A DNA stretch of 6,966 nucleotides from Gammaproteobacteria bacterium (GTDB lineage: Bacteria; Pseudomonadota; Gammaproteobacteria; Pseudomonadales; Pseudohongiellaceae), in NCBI GenBank assembly GCA_016762995.1, contig JAESUT010000077.1, forward strand, positions 962-7,927, given 5' to 3'. The translations under genes and the position numbers were made by a program. Below are positions 1 through 6,966 of this stretch, piece after piece (the first letter of the stretch is position 1; the number at the start of each line of letters is the position of its first letter). The notes under the pieces are model-generated. The model searched no databases. It was not told the DNA's origin and worked only from the letters and a program-made list of their open reading frames with translations.

Positions 1-3000
1 TGCTACCTTACACTCCGCTTGACGTGCTTGAGCAGGGTGATAGCTGGGGCTTCGATATTGACACGCATTATATCACCGGCAATGACGCCACTGGTGATCT
101 CTATAATTTCGCGCAACCAGGTGTTGAAGCAGAACAAATAACGACACAGTACAGCTCTGGCCAAGATTTGGTCTTGTTAATTTCAGAGGTGATTTCCGTC
201 ACCAATTTCGATCTTGCTGATTTGGAAGTATTCAAAAATGTTAGCGGTGAGTTGAAGGTAAATCAATCCCAGGACTACGTGGTTACTGTTACCAACAACG
301 GTAACAATGCCAGTAGTGGCGGCGAGGCTACTGGACTCATCGTTGTTGCAGACATATTGCCTAACGGTATGACTCTAAATTCAGTATCCGGTACTGACTG
401 GACTTGTTACGCCGGTGCGGACAGGTACAGTTGTACGTTCGATATTCTGAATGACTGTGTCGACTATGGCACGGCCAGCGATGATATCGGTTGCGAGACA
501 GTGTTGAACGAGCTGTCTACCGGTGAAAGCTTGCCGGATATTACCGCAAACGTCCAAGTAGGTGGCTTTGCCTTCTTTCCAGACGAATCCAATCCAACTA
601 AGAATGTGGCGCGCATTCAGCATAATGGCGCCAACAGCCCGCTTGAGCCTGCCTGCATCGTTTTGATCTCGGGCAATCCTGGTGTGCTGCCTAACCCGGA
701 TGACTGCGCAAGATCTCCACAGTTCGATAACAAGAACGATCTCGACGGTGGTGCTATAGACGCCAATGATATTGATGATAAGGATAGCCAGAACAATAAC
801 ATCGATAGCATCATAGCAAACGTTATCGGGCTGGAAACAGACCTCTCTATAAATAAACTAATCGATGGAGATCTAGAGGTAGGTGAAACACAATCTTACA
901 CCATTACAGTGACCAACAACGGTCCTGATGCCACAGACGAGCCTATTCGAGTGCAAGACACTGCACCTGCCGGCATTGAATTTGCCTTTGTTGTTCCGGC
1001 AGGTTGGAGTTGTGTGACGAATACAATAGCCGAAATAGATTGTACCTATGCAGCAGTAATTCCTGCCTTCTCTAGCATAACCCCGTCCTTAAGCTTGCCC
1101 GTTAACGTAACTGGGGCCGCAGGCGTTTCAGTAACTAATACAGCCCAAGTGAGCACAGGCATACACAATTTCGACACGACCAATACAGCAAACAATACCG
1201 ACTCCGATACTAGTGTGATCATTGCGCCTCCAGTAGCTTCAGAGGAAGAGTTCCTAATCTCAGTATCCGTAGGAGGCAATGCTTCGACAATCGGCGGCTT
1301 GGGCCCTTTCGAGAACGATGATTACATAAACTACAATCCACAGACAGATATTGGCACTGGGTTCTATGACGACAGTTCCACCGGCGACGTTAGAGATGCC
1401 AATGCAGTGCATGTCTTTAAGAATGGCCACATCGCGATTTCGGCTAAAGGTCCGGCCACTAGCACTGTGGGTGGTCTTTCATTTCAGCCGGAAGACATTG
1501 TGGTATACGACCCCATCTTAAACACGGCTACGGTGCTGTTCGATGGCTCGGCCATATTTAAAGATGCGATTGGAAGCCAGCACAATATCGATGCGGTGTT
1601 CGTTAAAGAAGATGGAAAGATTGTCTTCTCGGTCTTTGGCGACGGCAACCCGCTCACGGATGATGATGTCTGCATTCGCCAGCCAGATTTGTTGCTCGGT
1701 GGAGGGCCGGATGTGTGCTTTAGTGAGGCGGACGTGGTTCAGTATGATCCGGCTAACGACAGCGTAACTATCCTGATAGACGGTTATGATTCGACTGATG
1801 GCGACGATGAGATTTTCACTTCCGAAGTTCAGGTAAATGGCATCTATATCCGGGTTGATGACACTGACCCAGATGACGTCAAAGAAGTTTACATACTGTC
1901 GATAAATGGCACGGAGCAGGTTGGCGCATGTGCGTCATGTGACCCTATTCCAGGCACCGGTGTTACACCGGATGACATTATTGAGGTTGATCTGACTGGC
2001 GTGAACCCTGTCACGCAAAGTTTACTCGTTGGTAATGTGCCCTTCGGCGTATTCACGCCCTCAAGTGGAACGCGAGAGATCGATGCCATACACGTTAAGG
2101 AAGATGGCTACCACGGCCATTTCTCTATTAGCCAATCTCAAGCTGGTACTACTTGCGAAGCTGGCCAGATCACCATCCGCAAACACGAGTTTAATCACGA
2201 CGTGGATACTGACTATGTAGGCTCCATACTGATAACTACGGATGACGGCACAGATGAAACCGGCAGATGGGCGATTGCCGATGGCGACGGCACTCTGACT
2301 GTTGTAACTACGAGTCCCGGAGTATTGGAAGCGAGATACACCTTCGTGCCTTCGGATCTTGGTGAGGTGACATTGTATGTTACTGAGACCACTCCCATAA
2401 CCCTTGATGTGAATGTGACTAATCAAATAGTTGAAGAGCAAGAAGACCCGGCGTTTAATTTCAGCAATGTGGTTACTGATATCTCATACAAGGACGAGTT
2501 TACCGCCGCTGCTTTCGACAACAATGATGGCATTGCGATCTGGAAGAATTCATGGATAGAGCTGGACAATGCCGCCGCCGATACCGGCGTTTCAAATGGC
2601 AACGTACTAATTGCCTCTGGCTCAATGCAATTTACAACAGAGCCTGGTAACACCAATGCGCAGATGAGCAGAGATGCTGACCTAAGTCTTGTGTTTCCAA
2701 TTAGCGACGACTTAGTGGAGTTGAGTTTTGATTATAAATACTCTTCCTTAAATGGAGGCGCTGATAGGTTTGTCGCCGAGGTGCGAGAAAGCAATCTAGA
2801 TGCTTGGGAAGAAGTTTGGTTTTTAGATATAGGCGGAACCAATGGTACTTTTCAGGGCAGTGGCAAGATTGATTTAAAGACAGAGATCGAGCTTAGCCGC
2901 GTCTTCAATGCCTGGTCGGATACCACCGAAATTCGCTTCAGAGTCGATGTTGGTTATACGGGTACTAGCCGTATATTCATCGACAATGTGTTGTTGGAAA

Positions 3001-5648
3001 CAGGCACTACACAGTGTTTTAGCATTGGAATGGACCATTACGAAATTCGTATCGACAGCGTAACAGGAACCTCCGCAACAGAGGTCGACGGCATTTCTTG
3101 CCTCGCGTCGAGGATTACCATTACCGGACATGATGCCGTTCATGCGGTTGCAGCACCGGAGGAGTCAATATCGATTCGTGCTCTTAGCGAAACAGGCTTT
3201 GAGAAAGGTAGTTGGTCAGCTCCTACCACAGTAGGAAATCCTGTCAACTGGACTGAATCGGGTACTGCGACTGATGGTGTTTCTACTTATACTTTCCCGC
3301 TTGGTGATACGTCTGTGGAGTTAAACTTCAACTACACTGAGCCGACGCTGAGCCCAGAGCGAATAAATTTCAACCTCACTTCTCTTTTTCCAGTTCATGT
3401 TACGCATGACCCAACGCTAGTGATGAGGGATGTGATTCTTCGTCTTTATAACGAAACCACTGATGATGTGAATGACATAGGAACGCAAATATCTGACAAG
3501 GCATCGAACATAGCGGCACCAACGGCTGACGTGTTAACGGTGCAAGTATTGACCAATGATGTTCTGGGTCTGACTGATCGGTGTGTACCTTTGATAGACG
3601 TCGGAGAGACTCTGGATTTTTCCTTTTCGCTGGAATGTATCGATTCTGCTACTTGTTTCACGCCTACGCTGGGTTCGCCGGTAGCAACTATCAACGGTAC
3701 AGAAATTCCTGATGTTGACAGCAATGGTGGCAGCGGAGCATCGGCATATGCTGTCGTGCCACTGACTTTCGCCAGCTACCCAAATTCGGGAACAGCAGCG
3801 CCGATAATTTTGATGTACGAAGATGCTGGTAACGTGCAATTACACGCACAGTTTGATCCGCCCATAAATATCACGGCGGACAACGACTTGCTGGCTATGC
3901 CGATCGATCCGGATACTACGGTTGATACACCGCTAGAAACTTCCAGCAACGTGTTTACGGTGCGTCCTTTTGGTGTGGCTATAGATTTTCCTTTGGCTAT
4001 GCTAGAAAGCGAAGGTCGGGATATAAACGGCATTGTGGATGCGTCTTATGCTTTGGATGCAGACGGTAGTAGATTTGCCGTAGCTGGAGTTGGCTTCAAT
4101 ACGCGCGTGCAGGGAATCAGATACGAAGCCGGTGACGATCTGATTGATGGGCCTGGGGATATCACTATTGATGGTTTACCTGATGGCATACCCGATACCG
4201 ATTCTGAACTCTGGGATAATTTGGTAACGCCTAACTTTGGTGCCGATTCGACAGCGGGCACTTACAAAGCCCAGATTTCGTCTACGACTACGGCGCCCGT
4301 GGGTGGCTTCGGTGCGCTTACGAATACAGATTTTCCTACCTTCACCAATGGCGCCCAAGTACATACCATGACGTTCGACGAGGTGGGCATTATCGACCTT
4401 GAAGCCGAGTTGTTAGATCTAGCCAATGCCGATGTAGACTATCTTCTGTCCAATACCCAGTTAACAGGTCATGTTCGCAATGTGGGGCGCTTCTATCCCG
4501 CTACCTTCGAGCTCTCTGCGGGTGCAATACAATCTAGAATACAAGCAAGCATGCAGGCTATGTGCATTAATCCAACAAGTAGTTTTACCTATTTGGGTGA
4601 AGATTTTCAGGTTAGTGCACTGCTGGAGGCGCAGAATGCTTTGGGAGTTCGTACCAAGAATTACGTTGGGGGCGTGGGTGGTACTGATTTTGCGAAACTT
4701 GAGTCCACGGATTTACCCGCAGCTAGTTTTTTCATCTTCGAAGAACTAGTAGGGATGGACAACGATTTGTCCGCGCGTCGGGCAATTGGTGCTAGCGCGC
4801 CCGATGTTTCGTGGCCGGGATCGGGAGCTGCCGAGGCGAATCGAGGCATTGGGTTATTTAGTGGAAATTTGGTCTTTAACAGGCAAGCTGATGGCTCAGA
4901 GGACGGCCCCTACACTATGCTCAGTGTTGGTTTGACTACTTCCGATAGCGACGGAGCTGCTTTGGAATTAGACATAGATATAGATGAGGTTGGGCCTCTC
5001 GCGGATGATGTGGCGCTTATAGCGACTGAAACTTTTCGCTATGGCAGGCTGATGATCGACAATACATTTGGCCCGGAAACTGAGGAATTGGCGATACCGT
5101 TTAGGATCGAATACTGGACTGGAACCGATTGGGCAATTAATACTTTAGACAATTGTACTGTGCTGTCTTACAACGCCTCTGAGGATAACGCTACTCTGAG
5201 GTCTGCCTATTACGTTGATGATTCATGGGAAGATGCCCTAGATGGAAACGGCAACGGTCAAGATGATGGTGAAACCGTAATCGAAAATGACGCAGTAATT
5301 GCCAACACCGATATCATTATCAGCATAAGCGGTGGGCTAACTGGAGAGTCATCTGGTGTCGATATAAATGGTGATGATGTGGATGATGATAGGCCGCTGA
5401 TTACATCTGCCCCAGGCGAAGGTTTTGAGGGCAGTGTTCTAGTGGAATTTGACTTGAATAACGGGACTTTATATTCCCTGGACTTTCTGTCCTATGACTG
5501 GCGTTCAACTGTTGAGATCGATGTTCTGGATGAGATAGAAGATGGCAACTATGTCAATAATCCTCGTGGTCAGGTTAACTTCGGTAGCTATAGAGGCCAC
5601 GACCGAGTGATTAATTGGCAGGAAATCTACATAGGCCCCACGCCTTAA
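1..5648 (+). CDS. Giant MshQ-like DUF6701/DUF11 surface protein, 5' end missing
   Basis: The frame is open from base 3 to the TAA at 5646-5648, giving 1881 visible residues. The GTG at 24 is only the first start-like codon: the frame is open upstream and no Shine-Dalgarno precedes it, so the true start lies outside. Numbering from codon 24, I see two DUF11-type modules (63-205, 270-403) with VTVTNNG/ITVTNNG and W-x-C...C signatures, four propeller-like repeats (431-703), an Ig-like module (711-808), a jelly-roll-like module (824-994), a second Ig-like module (from 1026) and DUF6701 to the end. DUF6701 hallmarks are RFYP (1489-1492), MCINPTSSFTYLG (Cys1514), YGRL (1673), EYWTGTDW (1696), Cys1711, FGSYRGHDR (1853) and NWQEIYIG (1864). 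No C-terminal membrane anchor or sorting signal is visible. DUF6701 proteins such as MshQ are encoded in MSHA/type IV pilus loci. An exported, adhesin-like role is inferred; ligand and exact location are unknown. The DUF6701 assignment is firm, but identity with mshQ is not, so no symbol is given. Confidence 0.93.
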   Translation, partial: LPYTPLDVLEQGDSWGFDIDTHYITGNDATGDLYNFAQPGVEAEQITTQYSSGQDLVLLISEVISVTNFDLADLEVFKNVSGELKVNQSQDYVVTVTNNGNNASSGGEATGLIVVADILPNGMTLNSVSGTDWTCYAGADRYSCTFDILNDCVDYGTASDDIGCETVLNELSTGESLPDITANVQVGGFAFFPDESNPTKNVARIQHNGANSPLEPACIVLISGNPGVLPNPDDCARSPQFDNKNDLDGGAIDANDIDDKDSQNNNIDSIIANVIGLETDLSINKLIDGDLEVGETQSYTITVTNNGPDATDEPIRVQDTAPAGIEFAFVVPAGWSCVTNTIAEIDCTYAAVIPAFSSITPSLSLPVNVTGAAGVSVTNTAQVSTGIHNFDTTNTANNTDSDTSVIIAPPVASEEEFLISVSVGGNASTIGGLGPFENDDYINYNPQTDIGTGFYDDSSTGDVRDANAVHVFKNGHIAISAKGPATSTVGGLSFQPEDIVVYDPILNTATVLFDGSAIFKDAIGSQHNIDAVFVKEDGKIVFSVFGDGNPLTDDDVCIRQPDLLLGGGPDVCFSEADVVQYDPANDSVTILIDGYDSTDGDDEIFTSEVQVNGIYIRVDDTDPDDVKEVYILSINGTEQVGACASCDPIPGTGVTPDDIIEVDLTGVNPVTQSLLVGNVPFGVFTPSSGTREIDAIHVKEDGYHGHFSISQSQAGTTCEAGQITIRKHEFNHDVDTDYVGSILITTDDGTDETGRWAIADGDGTLTVVTTSPGVLEARYTFVPSDLGEVTLYVTETTPITLDVNVTNQIVEEQEDPAFNFSNVVTDISYKDEFTAAAFDNNDGIAIWKNSWIELDNAAADTGVSNGNVLIASGSMQFTTEPGNTNAQMSRDADLSLVFPISDDLVELSFDYKYSSLNGGADRFVAEVRESNLDAWEEVWFLDIGGTNGTFQGSGKIDLKTEIELSRVFNAWSDTTEIRFRVDVGYTGTSRIFIDNVLLETGTTQCFSIGMDHYEIRIDSVTGTSATEVDGISCLASRITITGHDAVHAVAAPEESISIRALSETGFEKGSWSAPTTVGNPVNWTESGTATDGVSTYTFPLGDTSVELNFNYTEPTLSPERINFNLTSLFPVHVTHDPTLVMRDVILRLYNETTDDVNDIGTQISDKASNIAAPTADVLTVQVLTNDVLGLTDRCVPLIDVGETLDFSFSLECIDSATCFTPTLGSPVATINGTEIPDVDSNGGSGASAYAVVPLTFASYPNSGTAAPIILMYEDAGNVQLHAQFDPPINITADNDLLAMPIDPDTTVDTPLETSSNVFTVRPFGVAIDFPLAMLESEGRDINGIVDASYALDADGSRFAVAGVGFNTRVQGIRYEAGDDLIDGPGDITIDGLPDGIPDTDSELWDNLVTPNFGADSTAGTYKAQISSTTTAPVGGFGALTNTDFPTFTNGAQVHTMTFDEVGIIDLEAELLDLANADVDYLLSNTQLTGHVRNVGRFYPATFELSAGAIQSRIQASMQAMCINPTSSFTYLGEDFQVSALLEAQNALGVRTKNYVGGVGGTDFAKLESTDLPAASFFIFEELVGMDNDLSARRAIGASAPDVSWPGSGAAEANRGIGLFSGNLVFNRQADGSEDGPYTMLSVGLTTSDSDGAALELDIDIDEVGPLADDVALIATETFRYGRLMIDNTFGPETEELAIPFRIEYWTGTDWAINTLDNCTVLSYNASEDNATLRSAYYVDDSWEDALDGNGNGQDDGETVIENDAVIANTDIIISISGGLTGESSGVDINGDDVDDDRPLITSAPGEGFEGSVLVEFDLNNGTLYSLDFLSYDWRSTVEIDVLDEIEDGNYVNNPRGQVNFGSYRGHDRVINWQEIYIGPTP
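210..1232 (+). repeat. Two DUF11-type modules with Asp/Asn-rich linker
   Basis: Two copies of the same module lie in the N-terminal part of the giant protein. Copy 1 opens with DLADLEVFKNVSGELKVNQS and copy 2 with ETDLSINKLIDGDLEVGETQ. Each continues with a Y-x-(V/I)-T-V-T-N-N-G strand, then a proline-glycine strand (LPNGM or APAGI), then a W-(T/S)-C...C pair that could form a disulfide. DUF11 modules are Ig-like stalk units in bacterial surface proteins. The copies are joined by a segment (residues about 206-269) rich in Asp and Asn, densest at 235-263, which may bind calcium or simply be flexible. The domain call rests on motif recognition only. Confidence 0.8.
1314..2132 (+). repeat. Four degenerate propeller-like repeats within the giant protein
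   Basis: Four units of about 45-65 residues recur at residues 431-476, 490-541, 568-632 and 650-703. Each begins with an Asp-rich strand (DDYINYNP, EDIVVYDP, ADVVQYDP, DDIIEVDL). Three of the four end with a paired-strand motif (ANAVHVFKNGHIAIS, IDAVFVKEDGKIVFS, IDAIHVKEDGYHGHFSIS); the third has a diverged version ending in EVYILSING. The paired-strand segment of units 2 and 4 is also similar in DNA: bases 1587-1616 and 2079-2108 match at 23 of 30 positions. The pattern of strand, turn and Asp-Gly is what beta-propeller blades look like, but the fold is inferred. Two short Cys pairs sit in the loops after units 2 and 3, the second being the CASC at 636-639. Confidence 0.7.
2154..3300 (+). 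repeat. Duplicated Ig-like module flanking a jelly-roll-like module
   Basis: Two related modules start with Cys-x-x-x-x-ITI-x-x-H: CEAGQITIRKHEF at residue 711 and CLASRITITGHDA at residue 1026. Each continues with a strand ending in SI (SILITTDDGTDETGRW; SISIRALSETGFEKGSW) and then a beta-rich tail with a YTF strand. Between them, residues 824-994 run from DEFTAAAFDNNDG to FIDNVLLETG, with an aromatic-rich, alternating beta pattern such as VELSFDYKYSS. This resembles the concanavalin/MAM-like jelly rolls found in secreted proteins, which often bind carbohydrate or protein. The second Ig-like copy leads directly into DUF6701 and may be its N-terminal part. Fold assignments are inferred from strand pattern. 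Confidence 0.6.
3093..5648 (+). other. DUF6701 (MshQ C-terminal) region
   Basis: Roughly 850 residues at the C terminus match the order of landmarks expected of DUF6701. First come beta-rich segments with GDTVEL-like strands and a cysteine-containing stretch (SLECIDSATCFTP). Next is a TPNFG motif preceded by an Asp-rich loop (DGLPDGIPDTDSELWD). The conserved block then runs from RFYP (bases 4488-4499) through Cys1514, NYVGG, YGRL, EYWTGTDW with Cys1711, YDWR and FGSYRGHDR to NWQEIYIG. Two Asp-rich loops near the end (DGNGNGQDDGE at 1740 and DINGDDVDDD at 1780) have the D-x-N-x-(D/N) spacing of calcium-binding loops. The N-terminal border is approximate. The biochemical function of the domain is unknown. 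Confidence 0.85.
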
Positions 5649-5663
5649 AGTAGCGGGTTTTTT
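5638..5663 (+). terminator. Possible weak intrinsic terminator between the convergent genes
   Basis: CC-a-CGC (5638-5643) can pair with GCG-GG (5653-5657) with one bulged A, closing a 9-base loop that contains the TAA of the rightward gene. Six T residues follow (5658-5663) and run into the stop codon of ntrC. The stem is only five base pairs, so termination would be weak. Read on the other strand there is no T tract after the stem, so it would serve only the rightward gene. No stronger hairpin is seen in the 13-base gap. Confidence 0.4.
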
Positions 5664-6966
5664 AGTGCTGCTTCTTGAGCGGGCTTAATTGGCTCGCGGG
5701 ATTTTCTTCCTTCTCTTCAGCGCAGTCTAGTTCCTTAATCTTCCTGGTTAAGGTGTTTCTACCCCAGCCAAGCAAGTTCGCAGCATCTCTCTTGCGTCCG
5801 GCCGTATGCTTCAGAGCTATGTCGATCATCGTGCGCTCGAACAGCGGAGTCGCTTGATTGAGAATGCCTATGTTGCCTAGGCTGATCTGCCGATCAGCCC
5901 ACTGATGCAATCCTTGGGTCCAGTCGCCACTCTGGCTTACGACAGTTTCCTGTGCAGCGAACTCCGGAGGTAGATCAGCCAAATAGACTTCACGACTGGA
6001 TGCCATGACGGTAATCCAGCGGCAGAAGTTCTCCAGCTGACGCACATTGCCAGGCCAGTTGAGTTCAGTAAGGTATTTCTCGGTTTCTGGTCGCAGTGTT
6101 TTCGGCTCCACATCGAGTTCCTTCGCAGCAGAGTGCAGGAAAAAGCGCGCCAGTTTCGGTATGTCTTCTCGGCGATCACTTAAGCGTGGTATGTGAATGC
6201 GTATAACATTCAGCCTGTGAAAGAGATCCTCGCGAAATGCGTGTTGTTCTACCAACTTCTCCAAATTCTGATGCGTAGCCGCGATGATTCTCACGTCTAC
6301 CTTAATGGATGTATGTCCGCCAACGCGATAGAACTCGCCGTCGGAAAGCACGCGCAGTAATCGCGTCTGTGTTTCGGCGGGCATGTCGCCGATCTCATCT
6401 AAAAATAAGGTGCCACCATCTGCTTGTTCGAAGCGTCCGGTGCGCCGCGAGGTTGCGCCAGTGAACGCGCCTTTCTCGTGTCCAAAGAGCTCCGACTCGA
6501 TAAGTTCTTTAGGAATTGCAGCGACGTTAAGTGGTACGAAAGTCTTGCCGCTGCGAGGGCTATGTTGATGCAGGGCGCGTGCTACTAATTCCTTGCCGGT
6601 TCCCGACTCGCCATTGATGAGTACTGAGATATTCGACTGTGAGAGTCTGCCGATGGCTCGGAAGACCTCCTGCATTGCTGGTGCTTCACCGATTATCTCC
6701 TGGCTCTTTACTGTTTCAGTTTCACGGCTTTTGCTACTTTCTTGGTTCTGTTCGCGCGAGTGCTCCAGTGCACGATTCGTCATCGCGATAGCGTCTTCTA
6801 TATCGAATGGCTTAGGCAGGTATTCAAATGCGCCGCGACTATAAGATGAAACCGCGCTCTCGAGGTCTGAGTGTGCAGTCATGATGATGACTGGAATCTG
6901 TGGGTGTTGTTCCTTGATGGTGGACAACAAGTCCAGCCCGCTGATTCCTGGCATGCGGATGTCGCT
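5662..6966 (-). CDS. ntrC: Nitrogen regulation response regulator NtrC (GlnG), 5' end missing
   Basis: NtrC is the cytoplasmic response regulator that NtrB phosphorylates under nitrogen limitation; it then activates sigma-54 RNA polymerase at glnA and other nitrogen genes. The frame stays open to the window edge and gives 434 residues. Numbering from the Met at 6954, the preceding codons read SDIR, so the phospho-acceptor Asp (Asp54 in E. coli) lies at 6961-6963 and that Met is not the start. About 52 residues are missing. Receiver residues Thr26 and Lys48 match Thr82 and Lys104 of E. coli. The AAA+ domain is intact: Walker A GESGTGKE (115-122), GAFTGA (162-167), Walker B GGTLFLDE (180-187), [10 protein letters not shown] (240-249) and [10 protein letters not shown] (300-309). 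The Fis-type helix-turn-helix spans about 390-409. A polar tail of about 20 residues extends past the usual end. ntrB is expected upstream, beyond the window (inference). Close motif-by-motif agreement with E. coli NtrC separates it from NtrX or other sigma-54 activators. Confidence 0.96.
   Translation of the reverse strand, partial: SDIRMPGISGLDLLSTIKEQHPQIPVIIMTAHSDLESAVSSYSRGAFEYLPKPFDIEDAIAMTNRALEHSREQNQESSKSRETETVKSQEIIGEAPAMQEVFRAIGRLSQSNISVLINGESGTGKELVARALHQHSPRSGKTFVPLNVAAIPKELIESELFGHEKGAFTGATSRRTGRFEQADGGTLFLDEIGDMPAETQTRLLRVLSDGEFYRVGGHTSIKVDVRIIAATHQNLEKLVEQHAFREDLFHRLNVIRIHIPRLSDRREDIPKLARFFLHSAAKELDVEPKTLRPETEKYLTELNWPGNVRQLENFCRWITVMASSREVYLADLPPEFAAQETVVSQSGDWTQGLHQWADRQISLGNIGILNQATPLFERTMIDIALKHTAGRKRDAANLLGWGRNTLTRKIKELDCAEEKEENPASQLSPLKKQH

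Noticed and set aside
24..26. GTG at 24 as the true start of the giant gene
   Set aside because: The frame is open from base 3, no ribosome binding site precedes the GTG, and the protein begins mid-domain with no signal peptide.
1900..1945. TGGC-rich stretch resembling a sigma-54 promoter
   Set aside because: The spacing to a GC element does not fit TGGCAC-N5-TTGC, and it lies deep inside a coding region.
2061..2441. 126-codon open frame on the minus strand
   Set aside because: It lies wholly opposite the DUF6701 gene, has no recognisable domain or ribosome binding site, and the plus-strand frame has clear domain content throughout.
5676..5720. GAGC...GCTC inverted repeat followed by TTTT near the ntrC 3' end
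   Set aside because: Only four base pairs, inside the coding sequence, and the T run is on the wrong side to terminate ntrC.
6593..6844. 83-codon open frame on the plus strand opposite ntrC
   Set aside because: It is antisense to the conserved receiver linker and AAA+ region of ntrC, with no independent coding signal.
6952..6954. ATG at 6954 (minus strand) as the start of ntrC
   Set aside because: The upstream codons SDIR match the receiver phospho-acceptor site, so this Met is internal, equivalent to Met57 of E. coli NtrC.

Overview
The window holds two protein-coding genes that converge on each other, and both run off the ends of the window. Coding density is close to 100%: only 13 bases (5649-5661) separate the two stop codons. 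The rightward gene (1-5648) encodes a very large, acidic, Asp/Asn-rich modular surface or secreted protein. Its C-terminal half is a DUF6701 domain of the kind found in MshQ, a protein of MSHA/type IV pilus loci. The leftward gene (6966-5662) encodes NtrC (GlnG), the nitrogen-regulation response regulator and sigma-54 activator.

The organism is most likely a gammaproteobacterium with moderate GC content. The NtrC closely follows the enterobacterial type from the phospho-acceptor Asp to the Fis-type helix-turn-helix, and DUF6701/MshQ-like proteins are typical of aquatic gammaproteobacteria. The genus cannot be decided from the sequence.

Layout of the big protein, numbered from the codon at base 24: an unassigned N-terminal segment (1-62); two DUF11 modules (about 63-205 and 270-403) with an Asp/Asn-rich linker between them; four degenerate propeller-like repeats (about 431-703); an Ig-like module (711-808); a jelly-roll-like module (824-994); a second copy of the Ig-like module (from about 1026); and the long DUF6701 region to the C terminus at 1874. 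The signal peptide, if there is one, lies upstream of the window.

Nothing indicates that the two genes act together. ntrC is probably the last gene of an ntrBC (glnL-glnG) operon that begins to the right of the window, and the adhesin-like gene belongs to a unit that enters from the left. I see no mobile element, CRISPR array, tRNA or rRNA, and no intergenic space for a promoter. I found no convincing new biological system. The most notable point is the domain architecture of the giant DUF6701 protein, especially the propeller-like repeats and the duplicated Ig-like module.
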